Shown in pieces: positions 1 through 8,325 of a stretch of 37,304 bases of DNA (the first letter of the stretch is position 1; each line of letters opens with the position of its first letter). The stretch covers positions 1 to 37,304 of the forward strand of contig CAZPYA010000044.1 of assembly GCA_964590255.1 (NCBI GenBank). Reading direction: 5' to 3'. Source of the DNA: JAKIYB01 sp964590255. GTDB lineage: Bacteria > Armatimonadota > Hebobacteria > CAIYQO01. The notes below the pieces were generated by a model. That model did not search any database. It saw nothing but the letters and a program-made list of their open reading frames with translations, and was not told the DNA's origin. The position numbers were made by a program, and so were the translations under genes.

Positions 1-127
1 AGCCTCTCCCTGCCGCCATATTTCCTCATGACTCTCCCCTCCCCATCTAGGAGAGGGGTCTGGGGGAGAGGTAATAACGGCGGGACGAAATTACTTATGT
101 GAATGGCATTGAGAGTCTCGCCCTCCA
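1..127 (+). repeat. Dispersed MITE-like repeat, copy 1 (left end cut by window)
   Basis: The core (positions 2-72) nearly matches 33502-33572 and the last bases of the window. The right end at 92-127 is the reverse complement of the repeat's left terminus seen at 37226-37259 (TGGAGGGCGAGACTC followed by CCAATACC-like sequence), with several substitutions. This gives terminal inverted repeats of about 34 bp around a pyrimidine-rich hairpin core, with no coding capacity. That is the build of a non-autonomous miniature element. No transposase is in the window, so the mobilising enzyme is unknown. Confidence 0.7.
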
Positions 128-330
128 AACCATCCACATAAAAGAGAAACGGGGACTATAACGCATTTCCTGATATTGGATGCCGTATCCACCAGGGCAC
201 ACGTTGAGAAATGCGTTGCTGTACCCATTTCTCGTAGAGTCTTTCTGGCTCTCGACGGCGATCCCCCCGCTATTCAACCACCCACCCGCATGCTACAATG
301 AGCGACCTTATCTGCTCTAGAGGAATCGTC
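128..330 (+). promoter_or_regulatory. ppnP upstream region with extended -10 promoter
   Basis: TGCTACAAT at 291-299 is an extended -10 (TGn + TACAAT at 294-299) placing a start near 306, about 25 bases before the ppnP start codon. No convincing -35 is present, which is usual for extended -10 promoters. Further upstream a 10-bp perfect inverted repeat, AACGCATTTC (160-169) and GAAATGCGTT (208-217), encloses 38 bases. Its role is unknown. I see no gene in 1-330. Confidence 0.5.
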
Positions 331-645
331 ATGGAAAAATTCGACAATGTCTCCGTCGTCAAGGCCGCCAACGTCTACTTCGGCGGCGGGGTGACCAGCC
401 GCACCGTCCTCTTCGCTGATGGCACGAAGAAGACGCTGGGCATTATGCAGCCGGGCGAATACAGCTTCGACACCGGCGTGCGCGAGGTGATGGAGATCCT
501 CTCCGGCCGGCTGGAAGTGCAGTTACCCGACAGCGACGCGTGGATTTCCCTGTCCGGCGGCCAGTCTTTCGCGGTGCCCGCCAATGCCACCTTCACCGTG
601 CGCGTGCAGAAGCTGACCGATTATGTGTGCTCGTTCGGCGCATAA
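331..645 (+). CDS. ppnP: Pyrimidine/purine nucleoside phosphorylase PpnP (cupin)
   Basis: A 104-residue single-domain cupin of the PpnP (YaiE, formerly DUF1255) family, whose E. coli member has about 94 residues. The family catalyses phosphorolysis of pyrimidine and purine nucleosides to base and ribose-1-phosphate in the cytoplasm (nucleoside salvage). The diagnostic stretch runs from the GGGVTSRTV segment (18-26) through LGIMQPGEY (36-44) to REVMEILSG (51-59), and the chain ends in the family's YVCSF segment. The ATG at 331 is preferred over one in frame at 298 because AGAGGA (319-324) lies six bases upstream and the family starts with a short MEKFDNV-like N-terminus. It is followed by 264 non-coding bases and appears monocistronic. 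Confidence 0.93.
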   Translation: MEKFDNVSVVKAANVYFGGGVTSRTVLFADGTKKTLGIMQPGEYSFDTGVREVMEILSGRLEVQLPDSDAWISLSGGQSFAVPANATFTVRVQKLTDYVCSFGA

Positions 646-685
646 TGACACAAAATTCCTCATGCCCATGGAACCCGCCACCTTG

Positions 686-792
686 TTGACTCGTCTGGTT
701 AAGTAACTGTATTGGAAGTGATCGTAGTCGAATCGTGGAGGATGGGTCGTGGCTGACCACCGCGGCATTTCGCGAGTGTATTGAGGAATACA
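686..792 (+). promoter_or_regulatory. Weak promoter and dyad upstream of the metal-binding gene
   Basis: TTGACT (686-691), 16 bases, TGTATT (708-713) is a possible but weak sigma-70 promoter. A perfect dyad TGTATT-GAGG-AATACA lies at 777-792, downstream of that start and 118 bases before the next gene. It would suit a regulator site in a metal-responsive leader. Neither is confirmed. Confidence 0.28.
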
Positions 793-909
793 TGCCAGAA
801 AGGCCGCGACGGTCAGGTGCGATCCAGACCCGCGAGACGGCTGCGAGCACTTTCAAAACGGTTTCTATGTAACATGCCCGCGCAGCCGCGGGTTCCATGA
901 GGAGGGGTT

Positions 910-1878
910 ATGAAAATGTCCGCGCTCATTAGCAGCCTGCTGCTGTGTCTTGCCATGGTGGCCGTGTTCGCTGCGCCGCCGAAAGGCACAGCCGTCTCCG
1001 TGGCGGTCACCGGGTTCCACTGCCAGCCGTGCCCGACCACGCTGGCGAAGGACCTGGCGAAGGTGAAGGGAGTTAGCGCGGTGAAAGCCTCGCTGCAACC
1101 CGCGCTGGTCACCGCGACGCTGGATGAAACGGTCATCACCGCCAGCCAGTTCGTCGCCGTCATCGCGAGCCATCCGCGGATGATAGACGCGAAGAAGACG
1201 TATGGCGCGGCGCTGACCGTGACCGTCGATAGCAAAACCACCGCGCGTCAGGCGAAGCTGACTACGGAGCAAAAGGCGCAGATCACGAAGGCGCTGACCG
1301 CGGTGAAAGGCGTGAGCGGCGTGAAGCCCGACGCCACCGGCAAAGTGTTGTCCCTGACCTTCGCCAAAGGCGCGAAAGTCACCACCGCCGCCCTCTCCAA
1401 AGCGCTGGTCGACACGAAGCTGAAATTCACCGGCCGGTATGCCGCCGCGACAAAACCTGGGGCCGTCATGACGAAAAGCGGTGGCGCCTGCAACATGAAG
1501 GACGGCGCCTGTAAGATGGGCGGCGCCAAAGCCGCCGGCGGATGCTCGATGAACAAGGCCGCGGCAGCACCGGCGAAAACCGGCACCGGCGGCTGTGCCA
1601 TGCACAAAAGCGCGCCGACCGCCAAAGCCGCCGGCAGATGCCCGATGGCCGGCGGCAAAAAAGCCGTCACCGTGAAGTCCGCGAACACGACGGTGAAAGC
1701 CACCCCCGCCAAAACCCCGGCGAAAGCGGCGGCGAAAGCCCCGACCAAAGCGTCCGTCGCGAAGTCCGGCGCCACCAAAGCGCCGGCGGTGAAGAACGGC
1801 ATGACCTGCGACCCGAAGACCGGCGTCTGCACCCTCGACAAGAAATCAACCGCGCTGGGCGGGTCGGACGGGCATTAA
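910..1878 (+). CDS. Secreted HMA-like protein with five C-x-M modules
   Basis: A 322-residue exported protein. Residues 1-21 form a signal peptide (hydrophobic core ending VFAA). Residues 28-100 resemble a heavy-metal-associated fold with C38-x-x-C41 in the first loop (GFHCQPCP). Residues 103-178 repeat the same pattern without cysteines, so this is probably a degenerate second copy. The tail has five C-x-M motifs (C194, C201, C212, C229, C244), then a Lys/Ala/Pro/Thr-rich low-complexity stretch and a last pair C300/C307. Cys/Met clusters are typical of Cu(I)- or Ag(I)-binding proteins, so a periplasmic or surface metal-binding role is inferred. No matching family is recognised for the tail. 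GGAGG at 901-905 supports the ATG at 910; ATG at 916 is also possible. No copper ATPase is adjacent. Confidence 0.82.
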   Translation: MKMSALISSLLLCLAMVAVFAAPPKGTAVSVAVTGFHCQPCPTTLAKDLAKVKGVSAVKASLQPALVTATLDETVITASQFVAVIASHPRMIDAKKTYGAALTVTVDSKTTARQAKLTTEQKAQITKALTAVKGVSGVKPDATGKVLSLTFAKGAKVTTAALSKALVDTKLKFTGRYAAATKPGAVMTKSGGACNMKDGACKMGGAKAAGGCSMNKAAAAPAKTGTGGCAMHKSAPTAKAAGRCPMAGGKKAVTVKSANTTVKATPAKTPAKAAAKAPTKASVAKSGATKAPAVKNGMTCDPKTGVCTLDKKSTALGGSDGH

Positions 1879-1903
1879 GCCGTAGCACCCTATACCAACA
1901 GAA

Positions 1904-1933
1904 CGCCGGGCAGGCCGTATGGCCTGCCCGGCG
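1904..1933. terminator. Hairpin between convergent genes
   Basis: A 13-bp perfect stem (CGCCGGGCAGGCC at 1904-1916, its complement at 1921-1933) with a GTAT loop sits between the stop codons of convergent genes. No U-tract follows on either strand, so it is at best a weak or factor-assisted bidirectional terminator. Confidence 0.5.
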
Positions 1934-2026
1934 GGTTGATAAGGGTTCCCCGGATTGAAATCCGGGGCTGGAGAAACGAAGTCCGCCTGCGCGGACGGGA
2001 CGGTGCTGGCAGTGTAGCCGCGCCTC

Positions 2027-5000
2027 TTACTTCATCCCCTCCCCCATCACCCGCTTGATCTCCTCCGGCGCCAGCGCGCGCTTCCACAGCATCACGCCGT
2101 CCAGCACGCCGCGGAACTGGCTGCCGCCGCCGGAGTCCGCGCCGATGTGCAGCGGCAGGTCGGTGATGGACAGCGGGCCGGTCGAGGCGGCCTGGTCCAG
2201 CTTCTCGCCGTTCAGGTAGAGGGTGAGGTGGGCGTTGTCATACGTCACCGCCAGGTGCGACCAGGCATTCATCGGCAGCAGCAGCGCTTTGTTAAACCCG
2301 CCGCGGCTGGTGATGACGCGGATGTTGCCCGCCGGGTGGGTGTCGATCATGTAGGCGTCGTTGAAGCCCGCGCGTCCCTTATCGATGATGCGGGCGGACT
2401 GCGCCTCCGCCGGCTTCACCCACGCCATCATCGTCAGGCCGGTGGTGCAGTCCAGCGCCGGATGGGCGGGCACTTCCAGGTAGCCACCGTTCAGCGCCAG
2501 TCCCTTGCCGATCTTGCCCTCTACCACTTTCACGTTGCCCACCACCTGCGCGTGCAGGCCGTTGCCGGCGCGGTCGCGCACCCACAAACCCGCCAACGTC
2601 TCGCCCGTCCACCAGCCCACCAGGTTCGGATCGATAGGCGCGGTATTCGCGGCCGCGCTCCCCTGCGGGAAGCGCAGCCGGGCGAACTCCGCCGGCAGGT
2701 GGAAGGCGCTCTTCGACAGCGGCGCGAAGGTGGACGTCTCCCCAAACGGCTTTTCGTTGCGGCAGATGTTGAAGCCCCAGTCGGCGGTCGGGCCGGGCGG
2801 TTCGGGCAGCAGCGCATCGAAAGGCAGCGCGATTTCCACGATCCAGCGGTTGCTCATCCGCTGCACCGCCGTCTTCCACGGCAGGTTCAGCCCGCGGTTC
2901 TCGGTGTCGGCGGTGAGGCCGCGCGCGTCATAAATCGAACCCAGCGCGTTAATCACCAGGTGCCATTGCATCCCCGGCATAGGCGCGAGGAACAGCTCTA
3001 CCGAGTCGTCCAGGCACACCGTGCCGTCGCGGTCCTTCGCGTTGTATTCAGCGATGAGCGCGGCCATCCGCGCCTCCCAGCAGGTGACGCCCAGATACAG
3101 GTGCGTCGCGTCGTGGCCGATCATCACTTCGGTGGGTTGCCCCGCCGGCGTCGTTTTACCCAGCAGGTAGAAGCCGCTCAACTTCGTCGCGCCCTGCCAG
3201 GCGGCGTCGGACAGGTCGCCGTCAATGGTCGGCGCCTCGGTAAGCTTGCCGGCTTTCACCTCCGGCTTCGCCGGACGGGTGATCGCGGCAATGGCCGGCG
3301 GCTGCGGGGCATTCGGCTCGGTTGGCGGCGTCCACCCGGCGATGGTCGCCTCGGGCTTGCCCAGCCAGCGGATGCTGGTGGGGGTGAGATGCTTCGGCGC
3401 GGCGTTGGGCTTCAACGCGTCGAGCCAGGCCGTCACGGGCGTCGCCGGGCCGATCTGATAGGTCTTCCCCGCTTCGGTGGCGACGATGATCGTCCCGGGA
3501 TCGGAAGATGCGTCGCCGACCGCCTTGCCGTTGCACTGCACCTTCACCCGGCCGAGAAAAGGATTGATCAAGCGCAGGATGCCCCCACGCTGGCTGGTGA
3601 TCGACAGCGCCGTCACCTGCCCCTTCTCCGCCTGCGCGCTCACCAGGAAGCCGCCCATCGCCAGCAGTTTGAAGCTGGCGCTCCAGCTCTTCGGCAGCGC
3701 CGGGCATACGCGGATCGTGCCGCCCCAGCTTTGCAGCAGCATCTCGTTCATGCCGGTGGCAAAGGTGCCACTGCCCTCCAGGTACGGGTGTACCGCCGGC
3801 TTGCGCGGGTAGTAGTCCTGCAGGCCGGAGGGGTGAGTCTGGTAATGCACCAGGTGGCCGGGCAGCAGTTTTTCCAGCTCGTTCGCCAGTCCCAGCCGCG
3901 CGGCGGCGATGCTGTCGGTGGTCCAGCCGTAGACATTCACGTTGCGCCGGTTGTTGAAGGTCTTCACCCCCAGCGCGTAGTCCGGCGAGCCCAGCGTGAT
4001 GTTCGGGAAGACGCCGATGGGAAAGACGTCGGGGTTTTCGCCGTTGGTGGTCGCCACCTTCTCGTTGGGCCGCGGCTCGTAGGAGAGGATGCCGCCCTTC
4101 GCCGGGTCGATGGGGTAGGGCGCCAGGTGGTCCAGGCGCTCCTGCCACACCGGGCGCAGCTCGGCGTCCGTTTCCAGCACCGTGCTGGCCTGGATGATCG
4201 TCGGCAGCAGATAACGGATGCCGGCGATATCCGGCGTGGGGTTCAGCACCTTCCAGAACGTCTCGTGGGCGTTGGAGGGCCACATCACGTAGCGCCCCTG
4301 CGCGTCCTTCTCCAGGTAGTCGACGTAGAACGCCACCACCGACTTCATCAGCGGGTAGGTCTGCTCGCGCAGGAAGGTTTCGTCGCCGGTATACAGGTAA
4401 TACCACCAGAACTGCATGGCGATCTCGGCGCTGGAGGAGAGGATGAGATTGGTGTGGCCCACCTGCTTCGGCACTGCGAAGCGCGGATGCACACCCAGCT
4501 CCTTCTCGCCGCGCCCGCTGCCGCCGCCGCCGTTGAAGGCGATCGTCTCTTCATAGCTGGCGCCGTTCGCGCCGAAATACGCCTTCGTGTGCTTCTCGAC
4601 CGCCGGCAGCATGCTGAAATACATGCGGTAATACGGCGCCAGCAGCTCCAGGTGGTTGGCGGCATACAGCGGCCAGTAGGTTTCCTGGGTGTTCCAGTGC
4701 CAGTAGCTGGGGCCCCACTCGCGGAAGTCGTAGTTGTCCAACCACAGTCCGCCGTTGAATTTGGGCGGCACCGCCCCGCGCGAGCCTGCGCCCATGGCGT
4801 AGATATGCATGTACCAGGCATTGGCCAGGTAGTCGGCCACGCCATCCTCGGACGTCAGCGCGAGGTGCGACCGGCTCCAGAACTGCGCCCACCACTCGGC
4901 ATGCGTTTTGCGCAACGCCTCCCAGCCGCGGGCTTGCACCCCCGCCAGCTTCGCCGTCGCCAGCGCGGCCACGTCCGCCTTCGGGTCGCGTGTCTCCGCC

Positions 5001-5641
5001 AGCGCCACCCACAGCGTGCCGTTGGCCGGCAGGCGCAGCGAGAGGACGTTGCCCGTCATTTCGCCGACCACCGCCCCCGCGCCGCCCACCGCCAGCGCGT
5101 AGCGGTAATCCGGCTCGCCGTGGAACTTCGCGGTGTCGGTCAGCAGCAGCACCCCGCCATCGGCACGGCGCGTCATCGACGTCCGCCAGCCCTCCAGCTC
5201 GATGATCAGTGTCTCGTCCGCCTGCTGCCCGGCCACGCGCACGCCCAGCGCGTCCTCCGTCGCCGGGATGAACGCCTGCGCCGTCAGCGTGCCGCGGTCG
5301 GTGGTGATGGCGGTGTGCAGCGTGGCGTCATACAGCGACAATCGCTGGCGATACTGCGTCATCCCCGCCAGCAGGCCCGCCGGCGCGGTGCGCATGCGCA
5401 GCCGTCCCAATGCGCGATCATAAACCCCGCCCCACGCCGAGTTGAGCTGGAACTGCATCCCGCTCTCCGGCTGCCACGCCTGCGCCCCCAGGTTGCCATT
5501 CCCCAGCGGCAATCCCTCCCACCCCTCGCGGGCGGGCGACAGGTAGACGATGTCGTTATGCGAAACGAGGTGCTGCATGCTCATCGGTGCGGCGCCGGCG
5601 ATCACGCAGAGCAGCAACAGGGCACAGATCAGGTAGTGCAT
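2027..5641 (-). CDS. Secreted GH95-like glycosidase with CBM9-like and LamG domains
   Basis: A 1,204-residue exported protein with a signal peptide (1-18). The N-terminal beta-sandwich (about 30-270) carries the LPLGNGNLGA motif of GH95 alpha-L-fucosidase-like enzymes. The (alpha/alpha)6 barrel (about 275-700) has FNGGLWLDN and NTQETYWP near 320, matching the GH95 'QG-W ... N-x-N-x-Q-x-NYWP' region. The first Asn of the N-x-N pair described in characterised GH95 enzymes is His here (HWN), so the specificity may differ. A CBM9-like module follows (about 785-960, start IDGDLSDAAW), then a LamG/concanavalin-like lectin domain (about 1005-1200). Likely role: removing fucose or a similar sugar from glycans outside the cytoplasm. 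GGAG (5647-5650) supports the ATG at 5641. It is divergent from a GH2 enzyme. Confidence 0.85.
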   Translation of the reverse strand: MHYLICALLLLCVIAGAAPMSMQHLVSHNDIVYLSPAREGWEGLPLGNGNLGAQAWQPESGMQFQLNSAWGGVYDRALGRLRMRTAPAGLLAGMTQYRQRLSLYDATLHTAITTDRGTLTAQAFIPATEDALGVRVAGQQADETLIIELEGWRTSMTRRADGGVLLLTDTAKFHGEPDYRYALAVGGAGAVVGEMTGNVLSLRLPANGTLWVALAETRDPKADVAALATAKLAGVQARGWEALRKTHAEWWAQFWSRSHLALTSEDGVADYLANAWYMHIYAMGAGSRGAVPPKFNGGLWLDNYDFREWGPSYWHWNTQETYWPLYAANHLELLAPYYRMYFSMLPAVEKHTKAYFGANGASYEETIAFNGGGGSGRGEKELGVHPRFAVPKQVGHTNLILSSSAEIAMQFWWYYLYTGDETFLREQTYPLMKSVVAFYVDYLEKDAQGRYVMWPSNAHETFWKVLNPTPDIAGIRYLLPTIIQASTVLETDAELRPVWQERLDHLAPYPIDPAKGGILSYEPRPNEKVATTNGENPDVFPIGVFPNITLGSPDYALGVKTFNNRRNVNVYGWTTDSIAAARLGLANELEKLLPGHLVHYQTHPSGLQDYYPRKPAVHPYLEGSGTFATGMNEMLLQSWGGTIRVCPALPKSWSASFKLLAMGGFLVSAQAEKGQVTALSITSQRGGILRLINPFLGRVKVQCNGKAVGDASSDPGTIIVATEAGKTYQIGPATPVTAWLDALKPNAAPKHLTPTSIRWLGKPEATIAGWTPPTEPNAPQPPAIAAITRPAKPEVKAGKLTEAPTIDGDLSDAAWQGATKLSGFYLLGKTTPAGQPTEVMIGHDATHLYLGVTCWEARMAALIAEYNAKDRDGTVCLDDSVELFLAPMPGMQWHLVINALGSIYDARGLTADTENRGLNLPWKTAVQRMSNRWIVEIALPFDALLPEPPGPTADWGFNICRNEKPFGETSTFAPLSKSAFHLPAEFARLRFPQGSAAANTAPIDPNLVGWWTGETLAGLWVRDRAGNGLHAQVVGNVKVVEGKIGKGLALNGGYLEVPAHPALDCTTGLTMMAWVKPAEAQSARIIDKGRAGFNDAYMIDTHPAGNIRVITSRGGFNKALLLPMNAWSHLAVTYDNAHLTLYLNGEKLDQAASTGPLSITDLPLHIGADSGGGSQFRGVLDGVMLWKRALAPEEIKRVMGEGMK

Positions 5642-5805
5642 GCCAACTCCAATCGAAGCAGTTTTTCAGCCTGCTATCTCACCACACACTTCTTCTACTC
5701 CCGGCCGAATTCCTGCCCATTTGTGTGCACCCGACCCGGGGAGTCACAACAGGGGTTCATGTCACCGGCAGCGAATGGGAGGGCAGTCTATTCTCGGAGA
5801 TACCC
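5642..5805. promoter_or_regulatory. Shared divergent upstream region of the two glycosidases
   Basis: These 164 bases separate oppositely oriented glycosidase genes and must hold both promoters. I see no clear -35/-10 pair or operator dyad. Ribosome binding sites are present at both ends (GGAG at 5647-5650 on the minus strand, GGAGA at 5796-5800 on the plus strand). Confidence 0.35.
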
Positions 5806-8055
5806 ATGACTCATATCGACCTGTCCGGCTCCTGGTCCGTCACCTATGCCGACACGGCGTGCCCCGGTTGCTCCCGTGTGGCGCTGGAGGCCGGCGGGCT
5901 GGCCTTTCTCCCCTGCACCGTCCCGGGAAATTTCGAGCTTGATTTGCACGCGAACGGGATCGTCCCCGATCCATTCTACGGGCTGAACATACTCGACCTG
6001 CGCCAATATGAGGCATGCCATATCTGGTACGCGCGCACGTTTGCCGGCATCGATGGGCCGCATGTCGAGCTATGCTTCGAGGGGCTGGACACTTTCACCG
6101 CGGTATATCTGAACGGCGAATTACTCGGGGAGACGGACAACGCGCTCATGCCACATGTCTTCGACGTGACCGGCAAGCTCCAGGCGGTCAACGAGCTGCT
6201 GGTGCATATCCGCCCGGTGGCAGCGGGCATCGCCGACATCCCCACCGACCCGATCATCGGGTGTTGGGACTTCAACCGCGAAATGCCGTATACGCGCAAG
6301 GCGGCGCATGCCTTCGGCTGGGACATCATGCCCCGCGCCGTCAGCGCCGGGTTGTGGCGGCCGGTTTCGCTGCGTGTGCGCCCGGCGGAGCGCATCGAGG
6401 ATCTCTACCTCGAAACGCTGCGCCTGGAGGATGGGCAGGCCGTCATCGGGCTGCGCTACGCGGCGCAGGCGCAGCCGGGATGCACGCTGCACCTGGAAGG
6501 TTGCTGTGGCGCGTCGATGTTCAGCGTGTCGACGGCGGGGGAGACAACCTTCACCATCGCCGACCCGCAACTCTGGTGGCCGGAGGGTTACGGCGCGCCG
6601 AACCTGTACCAGGTGACGGCGACGCTGCGTCGTGGGAACCAGGTGCTGGATGTGCGGGAGTTCACCTTTGGTGTTCGTACCGTCGAGTTGACACGTTCGG
6701 AGGCGCTGGTCGACGGCGAGGGCGATTTCTGCTTTGTGGTAAACGGCGTGCGCGTCTACGCGAAAGGCACCAACTGGGTGCCGCTGGATGCCTACCACTC
6801 ACGTGACGTAGATCGCCTGGACACGGCGCTGGCGCTGGCGACGGAATGCCACTGCAACATGATCCGCTGCTGGGGCGGCAATGTCTACGAGCACGACCGC
6901 TTCTTCGACTATTGCGACGCCCACGGCATCATGGTGTGGCAGGATTTCGCCATGGCCTGCGCCGTCTACCCGCGCGACGCGCGTTTCCAGGCGCAGCTCG
7001 CGGTGGAGGCGCGGGCAACCGTCCGCCGCCTGCGCCAACACCCCAGCATCGTGCTGTGGGCGGGCGACAACGAGTGCGACTGGGCCTGCGAGTGGTTTGG
7101 GAAAGGCAACCCGGCGGAGAACGTGCTCACTCGCGCCACGCTGCCCGGCGTGCTGGGCGAGGAAGATCCGGGGCGGCCATACCTGCCCAGCTCGCCGTAT
7201 TTCAGTCCGGCGGCATATGCGCTGGGGTTCGAGTCGCTGCCGGAATCGCACCTGTGGGGGCCGCGCGACTACTACAAGAGCCCATTTTACCTCACTTCGC
7301 AGGCGCGCTTCGCCAGCGAGATCGGCTATCACGGCTGCCCCTCGCCGCCGTCGCTGCCGCGTTTCCTGTCGCCGGAGGCGGTGTGGCCGTATGGGGATAA
7401 CCGCGAGTGGCAGCTCCACAGCACCGACCCGGTGATGGACGGCAAATTCGCCTACCGGGTGGAGCTGATGGCGCAGCAGATCCGCGCCGTCTTCGGCGCG
7501 GCTCCAAGCGAGCTGATCCCCTACGCGCTGGCCAGCCAGATCACCCAGGCGGAGGCGAAGAAGTTCTTCATCGAGCGCTTCCGCGGGGAGAAAGGCGTGC
7601 GCACCGGACTGCTCTGGTGGAATCTCCTCGACGGCTGGCCGCAATTTTCCGACGCCGTGGTGGACTACTACTTCGCGAAGAAGCTGGCCTTCAGCTACAT
7701 CACGCGGTCGCAACAGCACGTCTGCCTGCTGCTGCGCGAGCCGGCAAACGGCGTGCAGCAGCTCGTCGCGGTGAACGACACGCTGGCCAACGCGCCCATC
7801 ACCTACACCGTGCGCGACCTGGATACGGACGCGGTGCTTACCGCGGGCACAGCGACCGTGCCGGTGAACGGGCTCGTGGTGCTGGGCGAGATTGCCGCTG
7901 ACAGCGAACAGCGCTTCCTCGTCCTCGACTGGAACGGCACTGGCCGCAACCACTACCTCGCCGGCACCCCGCCGTTCAGCCTGGCGCAATACACCGGCTG
8001 GCTGGCAAAAATGGGGTGGCTGCCGGAGTGGGCGGAATGTCTCCCAGCGGGATAG
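5806..8055 (+). CDS. GH2 beta-mannosidase-like glycoside hydrolase
   Basis: A 749-residue cytoplasmic enzyme (no signal peptide). The order is that of GH2: jelly-roll sugar-binding domain (about 1-190, with WYARTF and FEGLDTFTAVYLNGE), Ig-like domain (about 195-300), then a TIM barrel. Barrel landmarks are AKGTNWVPLD, NMIRCWGGNVYE and WQDFAMAC. The predicted acid/base is Glu423 in WAGDNECDW and the predicted nucleophile Glu505 in FASEIGYHG, both at GH2 positions. The RCWGG and WQD motifs favour beta-mannosidase over beta-galactosidase. Likely reaction: release of terminal beta-mannose from imported oligosaccharides. The ATG at 5806 is chosen because GGAGA ends five bases before it and the N-terminal jelly roll begins at once; the long upstream open frame has no support. 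Confidence 0.88.
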   Translation: MTHIDLSGSWSVTYADTACPGCSRVALEAGGLAFLPCTVPGNFELDLHANGIVPDPFYGLNILDLRQYEACHIWYARTFAGIDGPHVELCFEGLDTFTAVYLNGELLGETDNALMPHVFDVTGKLQAVNELLVHIRPVAAGIADIPTDPIIGCWDFNREMPYTRKAAHAFGWDIMPRAVSAGLWRPVSLRVRPAERIEDLYLETLRLEDGQAVIGLRYAAQAQPGCTLHLEGCCGASMFSVSTAGETTFTIADPQLWWPEGYGAPNLYQVTATLRRGNQVLDVREFTFGVRTVELTRSEALVDGEGDFCFVVNGVRVYAKGTNWVPLDAYHSRDVDRLDTALALATECHCNMIRCWGGNVYEHDRFFDYCDAHGIMVWQDFAMACAVYPRDARFQAQLAVEARATVRRLRQHPSIVLWAGDNECDWACEWFGKGNPAENVLTRATLPGVLGEEDPGRPYLPSSPYFSPAAYALGFESLPESHLWGPRDYYKSPFYLTSQARFASEIGYHGCPSPPSLPRFLSPEAVWPYGDNREWQLHSTDPVMDGKFAYRVELMAQQIRAVFGAAPSELIPYALASQITQAEAKKFFIERFRGEKGVRTGLLWWNLLDGWPQFSDAVVDYYFAKKLAFSYITRSQQHVCLLLREPANGVQQLVAVNDTLANAPITYTVRDLDTDAVLTAGTATVPVNGLVVLGEIAADSEQRFLVLDWNGTGRNHYLAGTPPFSLAQYTGWLAKMGWLPEWAECLPAG

Positions 8056-8260
8056 GAATTTTGCCCTTACAGGGCGGGGGGGTTCTTTTCCGCCCGGGTC
8101 CCAGGGCGTTGCCCTGGGCTAGAGAATGTGAAGAGAAGGAATGAAAGGGCTGATGCAAGCAACCTATTCCTTGGTCTGTTCATTCCATAGCCCCGGGCAG
8201 CGCCCGGGGAACCGGAGCCAGATGAACAACCCGCCCTGTAAGGGCATTATTCCTGATCCC
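8049..8260. repeat. Composite nested inverted-repeat element
   Basis: Exact 16-base arms GCCCTTACAGGGCGGG (8063-8078) and its complement (8231-8246), with an imperfect outward extension, enclose two tight hairpins, CCCAGGGC-GTT-GCCCTGGG (8100-8118) and CCCCGGGC-AGC-GCCCGGGG (8191-8209), plus an inner pair GGAATGAA (8138-8145)/TTCATTCC (8179-8186). No reading frame is present. The nesting resembles a miniature palindromic element able to fold into a branched hairpin. It begins inside the last codons of the GH2 gene. Confidence 0.6.
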
Positions 8261-8274
8261 GTATCACAATAACA

Positions 8275-8302
8275 AGGGGGCATCCCGACGGGATGCCCCC
8301 TT
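8275..8302 (-). terminator. thrS terminator
   Basis: GGGGCATCCC (8277-8286) and GGGATGCCCC (8290-8299) form a 10-bp stem with a 3-base loop, extended by AA/TT with one bulge. It lies 24 bases past the thrS stop. On the minus strand it is followed by TTGTTATTG, a modest U-rich tail. Confidence 0.65.
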
Positions 8303-8322
8303 GCCTCTGTGCCTCGGTGGTT
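8302..8322 (-). repeat. 21-base dispersed repeat, copy 1
   Basis: The reverse complement (AACCACCGAGGCACAGAGG plus CA) agrees with 10774-10794 at 19 of 21 positions. It lies between the thrS stop and its terminator. Confidence 0.5.
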
Positions 8323-8325
8323 ACT

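Noticed and set aside
1..127. Coding gene in the first 300 bases (minus-strand 60-codon frame)
   Set aside because: It overlaps repeat sequence and has no ribosome binding site or similarity.
2147..5809. 1,220-codon open frame antisense to the GH95-like gene
   Set aside because: Arg/His/Pro/Gln-rich composition of a GC-rich shadow frame, no domain, and the other strand has clear homology and a ribosome binding site.
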